From positions 1 to 20,150 of the forward strand of contig CALBGO010000074.1 of NCBI GenBank assembly GCA_937894585.1: a stretch of 20,150 nt of DNA, read 5' to 3'. Positions 1 through 7,839 of this stretch are shown here, in pieces (the stretch's first letter is position 1; the number at the start of each line of letters is the position of its first letter). Made by a program: the position numbers and the translations under genes. Under the pieces are notes generated by a model. The model saw nothing but the letters and a program-made list of their open reading frames with translations. It did no database searches and had not been told where the DNA came from. This DNA is from an uncultured Eubacterium sp. Lineage in GTDB: Bacteria > Bacillota > Clostridia > Peptostreptococcales > Anaerovoracaceae.

Positions 1-58
1 AGGAAGGAGCTGTCGCTTTGGCCGACCTGATCGGTCAACTGTGCGACAGCCCCTTCTT
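1..58 (+). terminator. Long hairpin at left edge, probable terminator of an upstream gene
   Basis: GCTGTCGC (9-16) pairs perfectly with GCGACAGC (43-50). The stem continues outward through AAGG/CCTT to about bases 1 and 58 with one A-C mismatch. An inner GACC/GGTC hairpin (24-27 with 33-36) caps it. The 3' arm is followed only by a weak T-rich stretch. GC-rich hairpins with a GGGGCTGTCGC-like arm are common between clostridial genes, so I read this as the end of a transcript entering from the left. The structure could extend past the window edge. Confidence 0.5.
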
Positions 59-78
59 GTAAAAACTATAAAAAAATC

Positions 79-107
79 TTGTAATTATAAAGGGTTCTTA
101 ATATAAT
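79..107 (+). promoter_or_regulatory. Sigma-A-type promoter for pepV
   Basis: TTGTAA (79-84) and a perfect TATAAT (102-107) are separated by exactly 17 bases, in an AT-rich stretch just after the left-edge hairpin. The predicted transcript starts near 114, about 45 bases before the pepV start codon. I see no operator-like dyad. Confidence 0.7.
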
Positions 108-158
108 AGACGGGTACATTTTTTTAAGTAAAACAATTTACAAAGAAGGAAGGTTATT

Positions 159-1529
159 ATGGATTTTAAGAAAGCTGTAAAAGAGGCTATGGAGCCTTTG
201 GCACAGGATATTTCCGCGTTGTGCCGTATAAACAGTGTAGAGGGCGAGCCGAAACCGGGTATGCCTTTTGGCGAAGGTCCTGCGAAGGCGCTTGCAAAAG
301 CTCTTGAATTGGGTGAATCCATGGGATTCAGAACTGAGAATTTTGACAATTATGTCGGCCATATCGAATTCGGTGAGGGTGAAGAAATGCTCGGCATATT
401 GGGACATGTAGATGTAGTGCCGGCAGGCGAAGGCTGGGATTTCGATCCATGGGGCGGTGAAATCGCCGATGGAAAAATCTTCGGAAGAGGCACCCTTGAT
501 GATAAGGGACCGATTGTAACCTGTCTTTATGCTATGAAGATTCTGAAGGATGCAGGGGTTCCGCTTAATAAAAGAATTCGTGTGATTTTAGGCACCAACG
601 AAGAAACAGACTGGAAGTGTATGCAGTACTATCTGAACGAAGTAAAACCGGAGCTTCCGACTGCGGCATTTTCTCCGGATGCGGAGTTTCCGCTGACTTA
701 TGCGGAAATGGGTCTTCTGCAGTATACGCTGACAAGACCGATTTCCGATGAGGTAAAGATTGAAGGCGGCGGCGCATTTAATTCCGTACCGTCTTCGGCA
801 TCTATGATACTTCCTGCGGCGCTTTCCGAAGCGGTGGAAAAGGCTGTATCCGAGAGCAATGATCCGACTGCTTTTTCCTGTGAGGTAAAAGAAGACGGTC
901 TTCACCTGACTGCAAAAGGCGTAGGTGCTCACGCGGCTCACCTTCAGGAAGGAAAGAATGCGATCAGTCTTCTGATGGAGGTTCTCAGTCAGATTGAGCT
1001 TGGGGGAGAACTGAAAGAAGTTGTTGATTTTTACAATACAAACTTCGGGACTGCTTTGTTCGGAGAGAAACTGGGAATTTCGGAAGAAGATGAAGACGGC
1101 GGAAAACTGACGCTGAATATCGGCAGAATTTATGTCGGCGACGGGAAGCTGACAATCTGCTGCGACAGCAGAATTCCTGTCAGAACGAAAGTGATTGATG
1201 TTGAAAACAAACTGAAAGACATCTTTGCGGGCAGCGGATATGATTTTGAAGTTGCTTCCAAAGAAGATTCTCTGTATGTGCCGAAGGATTCTCCTTTGGT
1301 AACCACACTGATGGAAGCATACAGAAAGGTAACGGGGGATACCGAAAGCCTGCCGATGTACTCCGGCGGAGCCACTTATTCAAGAACTATGAACAACTGC
1401 GTTGCTTTCGGCTGTCTGCTTCCGGATCAGATTGATACAATGCATCAGGCAAATGAGTGTCTTGAGCTTAAGCATCTGGAAATCTGGCTTGAAATTATGG
1501 TGGAAGCAATTTACCGCCTTGCGAAATAG
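159..1529 (+). CDS. pepV: M20-family dipeptidase PepV
   Basis: Cytoplasmic zinc dipeptidase (456 aa) of the PepV/Xaa-His dipeptidase branch of M20 peptidases, which cleaves dipeptides with broad specificity. Metal-site motifs appear in the expected order: GHVDVVP (H83, D85), GTLDDKGP (D114), GTNEETD (E148/E149), SPDAEFP (D174) and the C-terminal MHQANE (H429). The length matches PepV, which is longer than typical M20 enzymes because of an inserted lid domain. The ATG at 159 follows a GGAAGG ribosome site at normal spacing. The next gene, 42 bases downstream, encodes a YfcC-type carrier, which suggests joint uptake and hydrolysis of peptides or their amino acids. All catalytic motifs are intact. 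Confidence 0.93.
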   Translation: MDFKKAVKEAMEPLAQDISALCRINSVEGEPKPGMPFGEGPAKALAKALELGESMGFRTENFDNYVGHIEFGEGEEMLGILGHVDVVPAGEGWDFDPWGGEIADGKIFGRGTLDDKGPIVTCLYAMKILKDAGVPLNKRIRVILGTNEETDWKCMQYYLNEVKPELPTAAFSPDAEFPLTYAEMGLLQYTLTRPISDEVKIEGGGAFNSVPSSASMILPAALSEAVEKAVSESNDPTAFSCEVKEDGLHLTAKGVGAHAAHLQEGKNAISLLMEVLSQIELGGELKEVVDFYNTNFGTALFGEKLGISEEDEDGGKLTLNIGRIYVGDGKLTICCDSRIPVRTKVIDVENKLKDIFAGSGYDFEVASKEDSLYVPKDSPLVTTLMEAYRKVTGDTESLPMYSGGATYSRTMNNCVAFGCLLPDQIDTMHQANECLELKHLEIWLEIMVEAIYRLAK

Positions 1530-1571
1530 TTCAATAATGAAAAGAAATACATATTCAGGAGGAATTTATCA

Positions 1572-3099
1572 ATGAAGGAAAAGAAGAAATTTCAAATGCC
1601 TTCCGCACTGACGATTGTAATGATCTTCCTCGGAGTCGTTGCAGTTATGACCTGGTTTGTTCCTACATCTGTAGTAAACGAATCCGGTGATATTGTATTC
1701 AATGCGGCTTTCGATGCGGACGGCAATATTATTGAAAATGCAGGGACAAACCCTGCCGGCTTATGGGACTTTTTCCTAGCTCCGATTCAGGGGCTGGCAA
1801 TCGGAGCCGATGTGGCATGCTCCATTCTCATTTCCGGCGCTTTCCTTGCGGTACTGAACAAGACTGGCGCAATGGATGCGGGTATCAACGCCCTGTTAAA
1901 GAAGTTCAGCGGAAATACGCTGATTGTTCTGCTGATTACCGTATTTGCTCTGATGGGTACGATTTACGGCGCATGGGAAGAAATGCCTGCTTATGCAATC
2001 ATCATTATTCCGATGTTCCTTGCCGCAGGCTACGATGTTATGACCGGTATGCTGGTAATTCTGGTCGGTGCGGTTGCAGGTAATATGGCTGATGTGGTAA
2101 ACCCGTACGCAATCGGTGCGGCTGTTGCGGCAATCGGTAACGAGGAACTTTCCATCGGTTCGGGTATCGTGCTTCGTATGATTTTATTTGTAGCTCTGGT
2201 TACCTTCGGTACAATCAGCGTGCTGCGCTATGCAAACAAAGTAAAGAAGGATCCGTCCAAATCTGTTGTTGCAGACATTGCAGAGTGTCAGAATATGGCT
2301 GCTGCCGCAAGCACAAATGAAGAAAAGATGTCCTGGCGTCATAAGCTGTCTCTTATCGTATTTGCAATTGTAATTCTGCTGTGCGTAATGGGCTTCCATC
2401 GGTGAGAACCAGGGAGTGTTTAATTTCCTCAACGGTTTCAAAACCAATCTGTCCGGTGGTTTCCTCGGAAATCTGCTGGGCGTGGACTCCTTCACCGAGT
2501 TCGGTAACTGGTACTTTAACGAATTCTGTGTAATCTGGCTGATCGGTGCAATCGTTATTGCAGTCATCAACAAGATGCCGGAAAAAGAATTTGTATCTAC
2601 CTTTATCGGCGGCGCCGCCGATCTGATGGGCGTAGTGCTGGTACTGGCTACATCCAGAGGTATCTCCGTATTTATGGGTTCCCAGACAGAAGGTATGAGC
2701 ATCACTTTCATTTACTGGATTCAGAACATCTTAAAGGATGTACCGCTTTGGGCATTTGTTATTGCGGCAGTTGCAGTATACGTTATGATTGCGGTATTCC
2801 TGCAGTCCACATCCGGACTTGCCGGAATCACTATGCCGATTTTCGGCGCAATTGCTATGGCGGTATTCGCAACTACATCTACAGGCGGAACCGGCGGTCA
2901 GATTCTGCTGATGTCTGCGTTCACCTGCGGCGTAAACTTTATCTGCTCCTTCTATCCGGAGTCGACCAATATGGGTATCTGCGAACTGACGCATATTCCT
3001 TATGACAGATTCGTAAGAACCATGCTGAAGATTTCTCTGCCTATGCTTCTGATTGCGGCGGTAATCATTTCCGTTGCTCCGTATGTAGGCATTGTATAA
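1572..3099 (+). pseudogene. YfcC/DcuC-type membrane carrier, frameshifted
   Basis: Polytopic inner-membrane carrier of the YfcC group (C4-dicarboxylate anaerobic carrier-like, PF03606), whose members move amino acids or carboxylates. Residues 1-277 read from an ATG at 1572 behind AGGAGG and end at a TGA at 2403-2405. The rest of the family pattern, including FIGGAADLMGVVLVLATSRGI, continues in the next frame to a TAA at 3097-3099. Removing one base near 2396-2400 would give GFIGENQGVF and an intact protein of about 508 aa, the family's usual size. The second half has no properly spaced ribosome site of its own: AGGGA directly abuts the GTG at 2416. It follows pepV on the same transcript. The break could be a true mutation or a sequencing error; no slippery run suggests programmed frameshifting. 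Confidence 0.8.
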
Positions 3100-3132
3100 A
3101 AGACAGGCGCATATACAAAACTGTTTTTCAAA

Positions 3133-3163
3133 CCCCGCTCTTTTGAATCAGAGCGGGGCTTTC
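3133..3163 (+). terminator. Intrinsic terminator after the pepV-carrier unit
   Basis: CCCCGCTC (3133-3140) and GAGCGGGG (3151-3158) form a perfect 8-bp stem with a 10-base loop, followed by CTTTC. The T run is short but the stem is GC-rich. It lies 33 bases after the carrier's stop codon. Confidence 0.7.
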
Positions 3164-3282
3164 AGGTTCTGCTTTAATACGGAAATGACGGTTTGATTTT
3201 TCGCAGCCGAACCGCACCGGTTACTGTGCCGGAAGACTTTCCGACAGAATCGGTGAAGCAGACTTTTATTTGTAAAAAAACA

Positions 3283-3311
3283 TTGAAAGAGTCTTTCAGT
3301 TAGTGTATAAT
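3283..3311 (+). promoter_or_regulatory. Sigma-A-type promoter for the P-loop gene
   Basis: TTGAAA (3283-3288) and TATAAT (3306-3311) are spaced by exactly 17 bases. Transcription would begin near 3318, about 30 bases before the start codon at 3347. The rest of the 3164-3282 gap holds no gene that I can support. Confidence 0.75.
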
Positions 3312-3318
3312 AACACTA
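3301..3318 (+). promoter_or_regulatory. Perfect palindrome over the -10 box, candidate operator
   Basis: TAGTGTATAATAACACTA has perfect 6-base arms (TAGTGT and ACACTA) around a 6-base centre. It overlaps the -10 hexamer and the likely start point, where a bound repressor would block polymerase. Its shape resembles sites of small GntR-type repressors, but no regulator gene lies nearby, so the factor is unknown. Confidence 0.4.
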
Positions 3319-3346
3319 ATAACAAAAGAACGGGAGGACAATAATA

Positions 3347-3769
3347 ATGGTAAAATTATTAGTTGGACATAAAGGCACAGGCAAAACCAAACAGATGATT
3401 GATCTGGCAAATAATCAGGTTGAGAACAGCAATGGAAGCGTTATTTTTATCAACAAGAATTCCAGATTGATGTATGATTTAAAATATAGAATCAGAGTTG
3501 TTTGCATGGAAGAGTATGAGCATATCACCAACAGCGATGAGTACATAGGATTTATCTACGGTATTATCAGCTCAGACCATGATATCGAGACAATTTTCAT
3601 CGACAGCATTCTGAAGCATGCTGACTTCTCTCTGGGAGATCTTCCGGAATTCTTAACCAGACTGAAGAACATCTCCAAGAACTACGGTATGGATTTCGTA
3701 GTAAGTCTCAGCGCTGAAAAAGAAGAAATGATCGGTGTTGATTTCTCGGAATACGAAGTTCTGAACTAA
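3347..3769 (+). CDS. Small single-domain P-loop NTPase-like protein, function unknown
   Basis: A 140-residue soluble protein with a Walker A motif at the N terminus (GHKGTGKT, residues 7-14) and a Walker B-like strand TIFIDS ending at D86. A later strand, VVSLSAE (118-123), may be sensor-like. There is no signal peptide, membrane segment or second domain. Proteins of this size and pattern occur in clostridia and are sometimes labelled as PilT-like, but nothing here shows a pilus link. The start is supported by GGGAGG (3332-3337) nine bases upstream. It has its own promoter and terminator, so it is probably a single-gene transcript. I do not assign a function. Confidence 0.8.
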   Translation: MVKLLVGHKGTGKTKQMIDLANNQVENSNGSVIFINKNSRLMYDLKYRIRVVCMEEYEHITNSDEYIGFIYGIISSDHDIETIFIDSILKHADFSLGDLPEFLTRLKNISKNYGMDFVVSLSAEKEEMIGVDFSEYEVLN

Positions 3770-3783
3770 TCTGACAGTGAAAG

Positions 3784-3809
3784 GGGCGGTTATCCGCCCT
3801 TATTTTTTT
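3784..3809 (+). terminator. Intrinsic terminator after the P-loop gene
   Basis: GGGCGG (3784-3789), loop TTAT, CCGCCC (3794-3799), then TTATTTTTTT. This is a compact, canonical Rho-independent terminator. It ends only 17 bases before the next start codon. Confidence 0.88.
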
Positions 3810-3826
3810 CGAAGAGGATTTTGAGT

Positions 3827-4486
3827 ATGAAACTGACACTTACGGATATAGAGCATATTTTTACGGGGCGGGAGCCTGCTCCCATCGGACAGCACCGTTT
3901 CTTTTCGGTGCTGGTGCCTTTTGTGGAAAAAGACGGGAAGGTGCATATTCTGTATGAAACCCGTGCGAAAACATTGAAATCGGACCCCGGTGAAATCTGC
4001 TTCCCCGGCGGCCACATAGAAGCAGGTGAAACGCCGGAGGAAGCGGCTCTTCGGGAAACCTGCGAGGAAATCGGCATCAGTTGTGATAAAATCCGGATGA
4101 TAGGACCGGGCAATGTGCTTTACGGATACGCCAACTATACCTTGTATATATATCTCGGTATCATTGATTACGAGGATTATCTGAATGCGAAGCCGCAGAC
4201 GGAAGAGGTTGAGGAGATTTTTCTGGTGGATACAGAAGCGCTTGCAGCTTGTTCGCCAGAAATCTTCAGAGAAAAGGTGTCAGCTTCTGTAGATAAAGAT
4301 TTTCCTTACGAGAAGCTTGGAATCCAAAAGGACTATCCGTGGCGTACAGGCATCTGGGATATTCCGATTTATGAGGTCGGCGGCAGAATGATTTGGGGTC
4401 TGACTGCAAGAATCACCTGTGACCTTCTTGAAACCATTTCTGAAAGCGGGATTCTTTCAGAAGAAAACGATAATGGCCGAGGCTGA
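3827..4486 (+). CDS. NUDIX hydrolase, CoA-diphosphatase-like (NudL type)
   Basis: Cytoplasmic NUDIX enzyme of 219 aa. The Nudix box is complete: G62, E68, R76-E77, E80-E81 and G83 fit Gx5Ex7REUxEExGU. Before it, a TR...L....GE..FPGG stretch (residues 45-62) matches the signature that marks the NudL/YeaB group, which hydrolyse coenzyme A to phosphopantetheine and adenosine 3',5'-bisphosphate. The signature's usual H and Q are D53 and E56 here, so the CoA substrate is likely but not certain. I chose the ATG at 3827 because GAAGAGG lies nine bases upstream; a TTG two codons earlier is too close to that site. No promoter is visible between the preceding terminator and this gene. Confidence 0.8.
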   Translation: MKLTLTDIEHIFTGREPAPIGQHRFFSVLVPFVEKDGKVHILYETRAKTLKSDPGEICFPGGHIEAGETPEEAALRETCEEIGISCDKIRMIGPGNVLYGYANYTLYIYLGIIDYEDYLNAKPQTEEVEEIFLVDTEALAACSPEIFREKVSASVDKDFPYEKLGIQKDYPWRTGIWDIPIYEVGGRMIWGLTARITCDLLETISESGILSEENDNGRG

Positions 4487-4566
4487 TTCTCAAAAGGGCG
4501 GAAACCCCTCAGGCGGCCACACGGGGCCCCGGAAGAAACACAGATAAATACAAGAGAGGATAAGCA

Positions 4567-6471
4567 ATGTTTTTACCTGTAACGAGAAAAGAAATGGAAG
4601 AAAGAGGATGGGAGCGGCCGGATTTTGTGCTGGTAACGGGTGATGCCTATGTGGACCACCATTCTTTCGGTACCGCAATTATCGGCAGGCTTCTTGAAAG
4701 CTACGGCTACAAAGTGGCGATACTGCCCCAGCCCGATTATAAAAGCGCCGAGGATTTTAAGCGGTTCGGAAAGCCGCGGCTCGGTTTTTTGATTAACAGC
4801 GGTACTGTGGATTCTATGGTAAACAATTACTCTGTATTCAAACGCAAAAGACGCAGAGATGAATACTCACCCGGGGGAGAAGCCGGCAGACGACCGGACA
4901 GGGCTGTGATTGTCTACAGCAACCGCGCCAGAGAAGCTTACAAAGATGTGCCCGTTATAATCGGCGGTATCGAAGCCAGTCTGCGCAGGCTGGGTCATTA
5001 CGATTACTGGAGTGACAAAGTGCGCAGATCCATTCTGCTGGATGCGAAGGCAGATCTTTTGATTTACGGTATGGGTGAAAAGGCTGTGGTGGAAATTGCG
5101 GAGGCTTTGGAGGCAGGTATCGATATCAGCGATATCACATGGATTAACGGGACTTGCTATAAGGCGAAATCGTTTGAGGCTGATGAGGATACGGAGCTGC
5201 TTCCGGATTTTGATGAGATTGTATCCGATAAAGACTCCTATTGCAGAAGCTTTCTTACAGCTTACAGAAACAATGATTATGTAAACGGAAAGAGACTGGT
5301 GGAAAAATATACGGATTCGGTTTATGTGATTCAAAATCGTCCGATGCCGCCGCTGTCCCGTCAGGAACTGGACGATATTTACGAGCTGCCCTTCGAAAAC
5401 GAATGGCATCCGATTTACGATGATGCGGGAGGAATTCCTGCGTTTCGGGAAATTAAATTCAGTCTGGTTTCTTCAAGAGGCTGTTTCGGCGGCTGCAGTT
5501 TCTGCGCTCTGACCTATCATCAGGGAAGACAGGTGCGAAGCAGAAGCAAGGAATCTCTGGTTCGTGAAGCGACGGCTTTGACCCTGAAAAAAGACTTTAA
5601 GGGATATATTCACGATGTGGGCGGACCGACGGCAAATTTCCGCGATCCCGCTTGCCGCAGGCAGCTTAAATACGGTGTCTGCAAGAACAAGGACTGCCTC
5701 TATCCGTCTCCGTGCAAAAATATGGATGTAGACCATGCGGATTATCTTGATGTGCTGCGTGCGGTCAGAGAAGTGCCCGGTGTAAAGAAGGTGTTTATCC
5801 GCTCAGGTATACGCTACGATTATGTAATGGCAGACAAAAGCGATGATTTTCTGGAAGAATTGTGCAGGTACCATATCAGCGGAACTTTGAAAGTTGCGCC
5901 GGAACATATTTCGGACAGAGTTCTTTATTATATGAGAAAACCGTCAAAACAGGTTTTCATAGATTTTGCGAAAAAATACAGAGCCGTTAACAGAAAGCTG
6001 GGGTTAAAGCAGTATCTGATTCCGTATTTAATCAGTTCCCATCCGGGCAGTACCCTTGATGATGCGGTGGAACTGGCGCTGTTTTTAAAAGAGTACGGAT
6101 TTGTGCCGGATCAGGTTCAGGATTTTTATCCGACGCCGGCAACCCTTGCCACCTGTATGTATTACACGGAAAAGGACCCGTTTACGATGGAGCCTGTGTA
6201 TGTAGCGAAGAATCTGGAAGAGAAGAAGATGCAGCGGGCTTTGATTCATTATAATAAACCGGAAAACAGTAAGACTGTTATCAAAGCGTTGAAAGCTGCC
6301 GGAAGAGAAGAGCTTGCCGAAGTGCTTCTCTGCGGAAGAGGAAGAAAATATGAGTCTGATCAAGGAATTCACAAAAATCATAAGAGCGGCAGAAAGACAG
6401 TATCTGAATACAAAGGCGCAGCCGCTGGTACAGACGGAAGAGGTGGGCGAAGAAGAGGCGGCCGCCGGTAA
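4567..6471 (+). CDS. ygiQ: YgiQ-family radical SAM protein
   Basis: A 634-residue member of the YgiQ (UPF0313) radical SAM family, whose reaction is not known to me. The N-terminal part carries family blocks such as VTGDAYVDHHSFGTAIIGR and VIIGGIEASLRRLGHYDYW. The radical SAM cluster motif is C306xxxC310xxC313 within SSRGCFGGCSFCAL. A second cysteine-rich stretch (CRRQLKYGVCKNKDC and SPCKN), typical of the family, follows. The start is fixed by AGAGAGGA six bases before the ATG. The last 39 or so residues (from about 595) overlap the next gene out of frame and end in an arginine/glycine-rich run that does not look like a conserved YgiQ tail. The family ending may therefore lie near 595-600, with a tail that is read-through or a recent frameshift. 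It probably shares a transcript with its neighbours. Confidence 0.9.
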   Translation: MFLPVTRKEMEERGWERPDFVLVTGDAYVDHHSFGTAIIGRLLESYGYKVAILPQPDYKSAEDFKRFGKPRLGFLINSGTVDSMVNNYSVFKRKRRRDEYSPGGEAGRRPDRAVIVYSNRAREAYKDVPVIIGGIEASLRRLGHYDYWSDKVRRSILLDAKADLLIYGMGEKAVVEIAEALEAGIDISDITWINGTCYKAKSFEADEDTELLPDFDEIVSDKDSYCRSFLTAYRNNDYVNGKRLVEKYTDSVYVIQNRPMPPLSRQELDDIYELPFENEWHPIYDDAGGIPAFREIKFSLVSSRGCFGGCSFCALTYHQGRQVRSRSKESLVREATALTLKKDFKGYIHDVGGPTANFRDPACRRQLKYGVCKNKDCLYPSPCKNMDVDHADYLDVLRAVREVPGVKKVFIRSGIRYDYVMADKSDDFLEELCRYHISGTLKVAPEHISDRVLYYMRKPSKQVFIDFAKKYRAVNRKLGLKQYLIPYLISSHPGSTLDDAVELALFLKEYGFVPDQVQDFYPTPATLATCMYYTEKDPFTMEPVYVAKNLEEKKMQRALIHYNKPENSKTVIKALKAAGREELAEVLLCGRGRKYESDQGIHKNHKSGRKTVSEYKGAAAGTDGRGGRRRGGRR

Positions 6472-7696
6472 TTTCATATGCTGCGGCGATAACAGGCTTT
6501 TGATGAAAACTCTCCTTGAGGAGAAGGATATGGCGGGGAAGATTCAGATGATTTATATCGATCCGCCCTTCTTTACAAAAACCGATTACGATGCGGTGAT
6601 GAAGGCGGGAGATACAAACATCAGACATAAGGCCTACGGCGACAAGTGGGAAAACGGTCTTTCCGAGTATCTGAAAATGCTGACTGTGCGCCTGTATCTG
6701 ATGCGGGATCTTCTTGCGGATACGGGGCTTATCTGGCTGCATCTCGACTGGCATGTGGTGCATTATGCAAAGATTATTATGGACGAAATTTTCGGCGAGA
6801 AGAATTTTGTCAACGAAATCATCTGGAACTATAAATCGGGCGGCACCAGTAAGCGCCACTTTTCAAGAAAGCACGATACCATTTTAGTCTATGCAAAGAG
6901 CGGAAAATACCGGTTTTATCCTCTTAAGGAGAAATCTTACAACAGAGGGTTCAAACCTTACAGATTCAAGGGTGTAAAAGAATACAAAGATGATTTGGGC
7001 TGGTACACCATGGTGAATATGAAAGATGTCTGGAATATCGATATGGTGGGCAGAACCAGCAGAGAGCGAACCGGTTATGCCACGCAGAAACCGGAGCAGC
7101 TGATTGCAAGAATGATTGAATGCTGTACCAAGGAAGGCGACCTGTGCGCCGACTTTTTCTGCGGCAGCGGAACGCTGCCCGCCGCTGCGGCTTCCATGGG
7201 AAGATGTTTTATCGGCTGCGACAAGGGAAGTCTTGCAGTGGAAAGCACGATCAGCCGGCTTATTGAGAAGAACCGGTCTTTCAGAGTTTATCGGCTTTCC
7301 GATTCGGGAAAGTCCAATCTGGATGTGCGGATGGAAGCTTCTTATTCCGAAATTCCCGGATCGGATATGCGCCTTCTGAAGCTTTCTCTGACTTCATTGA
7401 AGGTCAGAGGACTGAAGAAGAACTTAGATGAAAAGAGCCGGGCAGCCGTCAAGGAAGTGATGCAGAAAGATTCTGTTAAAATGGTGCAGGCATGGAGCGC
7501 GGATTTTGATTACGGCGGAGCCGGCAGTGTATTTCGGCCCGATGCGGTTTTTGTCAGACAGGGAGAAAGTCTTGGCACCTCTTGTGAGAGAATTATGCCG
7601 CCGGGCAAAAAGATTTGCGTAAAAATCGTAGATATTCTCGGAAATACGGCGTTCATAGAGCTTTCCGAAGAGCGCGGAATCTCTGCGGCAGAATGA
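6350..7696 (+). CDS. Beta-class DNA methyltransferase, solitary
   Basis: A 448-residue amino-methyltransferase (N6-adenine or N4-cytosine type). Catalytic motif IV is DPPF (residues 71-74); the SAM-binding motif DFFCGSGT (268-275) comes later, just after a motif X-like YATQKPEQLI. The order IV then X-I is that of beta-class enzymes, related to Type III Mod subunits; DPP(Y/F) favours adenine-N6. The segment between, with WNYKSGGTSKRHFSRKHDT, is the likely place for target recognition. About 150 C-terminal residues are unassigned. I set the start at 6350, where GGAAGAGG lies eight bases upstream; an in-frame ATG at 6314 has no such site. It begins 122 bases inside ygiQ. No restriction endonuclease is visible in the window. 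Confidence 0.83.
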   Translation: MSLIKEFTKIIRAAERQYLNTKAQPLVQTEEVGEEEAAAGNFICCGDNRLLMKTLLEEKDMAGKIQMIYIDPPFFTKTDYDAVMKAGDTNIRHKAYGDKWENGLSEYLKMLTVRLYLMRDLLADTGLIWLHLDWHVVHYAKIIMDEIFGEKNFVNEIIWNYKSGGTSKRHFSRKHDTILVYAKSGKYRFYPLKEKSYNRGFKPYRFKGVKEYKDDLGWYTMVNMKDVWNIDMVGRTSRERTGYATQKPEQLIARMIECCTKEGDLCADFFCGSGTLPAAAASMGRCFIGCDKGSLAVESTISRLIEKNRSFRVYRLSDSGKSNLDVRMEASYSEIPGSDMRLLKLSLTSLKVRGLKKNLDEKSRAAVKEVMQKDSVKMVQAWSADFDYGGAGSVFRPDAVFVRQGESLGTSCERIMPPGKKICVKIVDILGNTAFIELSEERGISAAE

Positions 7697-7703
7697 GCGG
7701 CGC

Positions 7704-7798
7704 TTACAGAAGCCTCTGTAAAGAAGCGGCGGGAAATCGTCTCTGCCTGTCATGATTTTTTACGGATGAAACCGTCTGCGGCGGAATAAAGGACAGGC
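7704..7798 (+). other. Structured leader between the methyltransferase gene and miaB
   Basis: Two potential RNA structures lie in this 143-base gap. TTACAGA (7704-7710), loop AGCC, TCTGTAA (7715-7721) is a perfect 7-bp hairpin. GCCTGTC (7745-7751) pairs with GACAGGC (7792-7798) and encloses an inner ACGG/CCGT hairpin. Neither is followed by a T run, so they look less like terminators than like processing or leader elements. No known riboswitch is recognised. Confidence 0.35.
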
Positions 7799-7839
7799 GG
7801 AAGGAAAATTTTATCTGAATTTGAAAACGGAGGATTTAC

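Noticed and set aside
2391..2416. Programmed ribosomal frameshifting in the carrier gene
   Set aside because: There is no slippery heptamer or A/T run at the junction and no clear downstream structure; a simple one-base change explains it.
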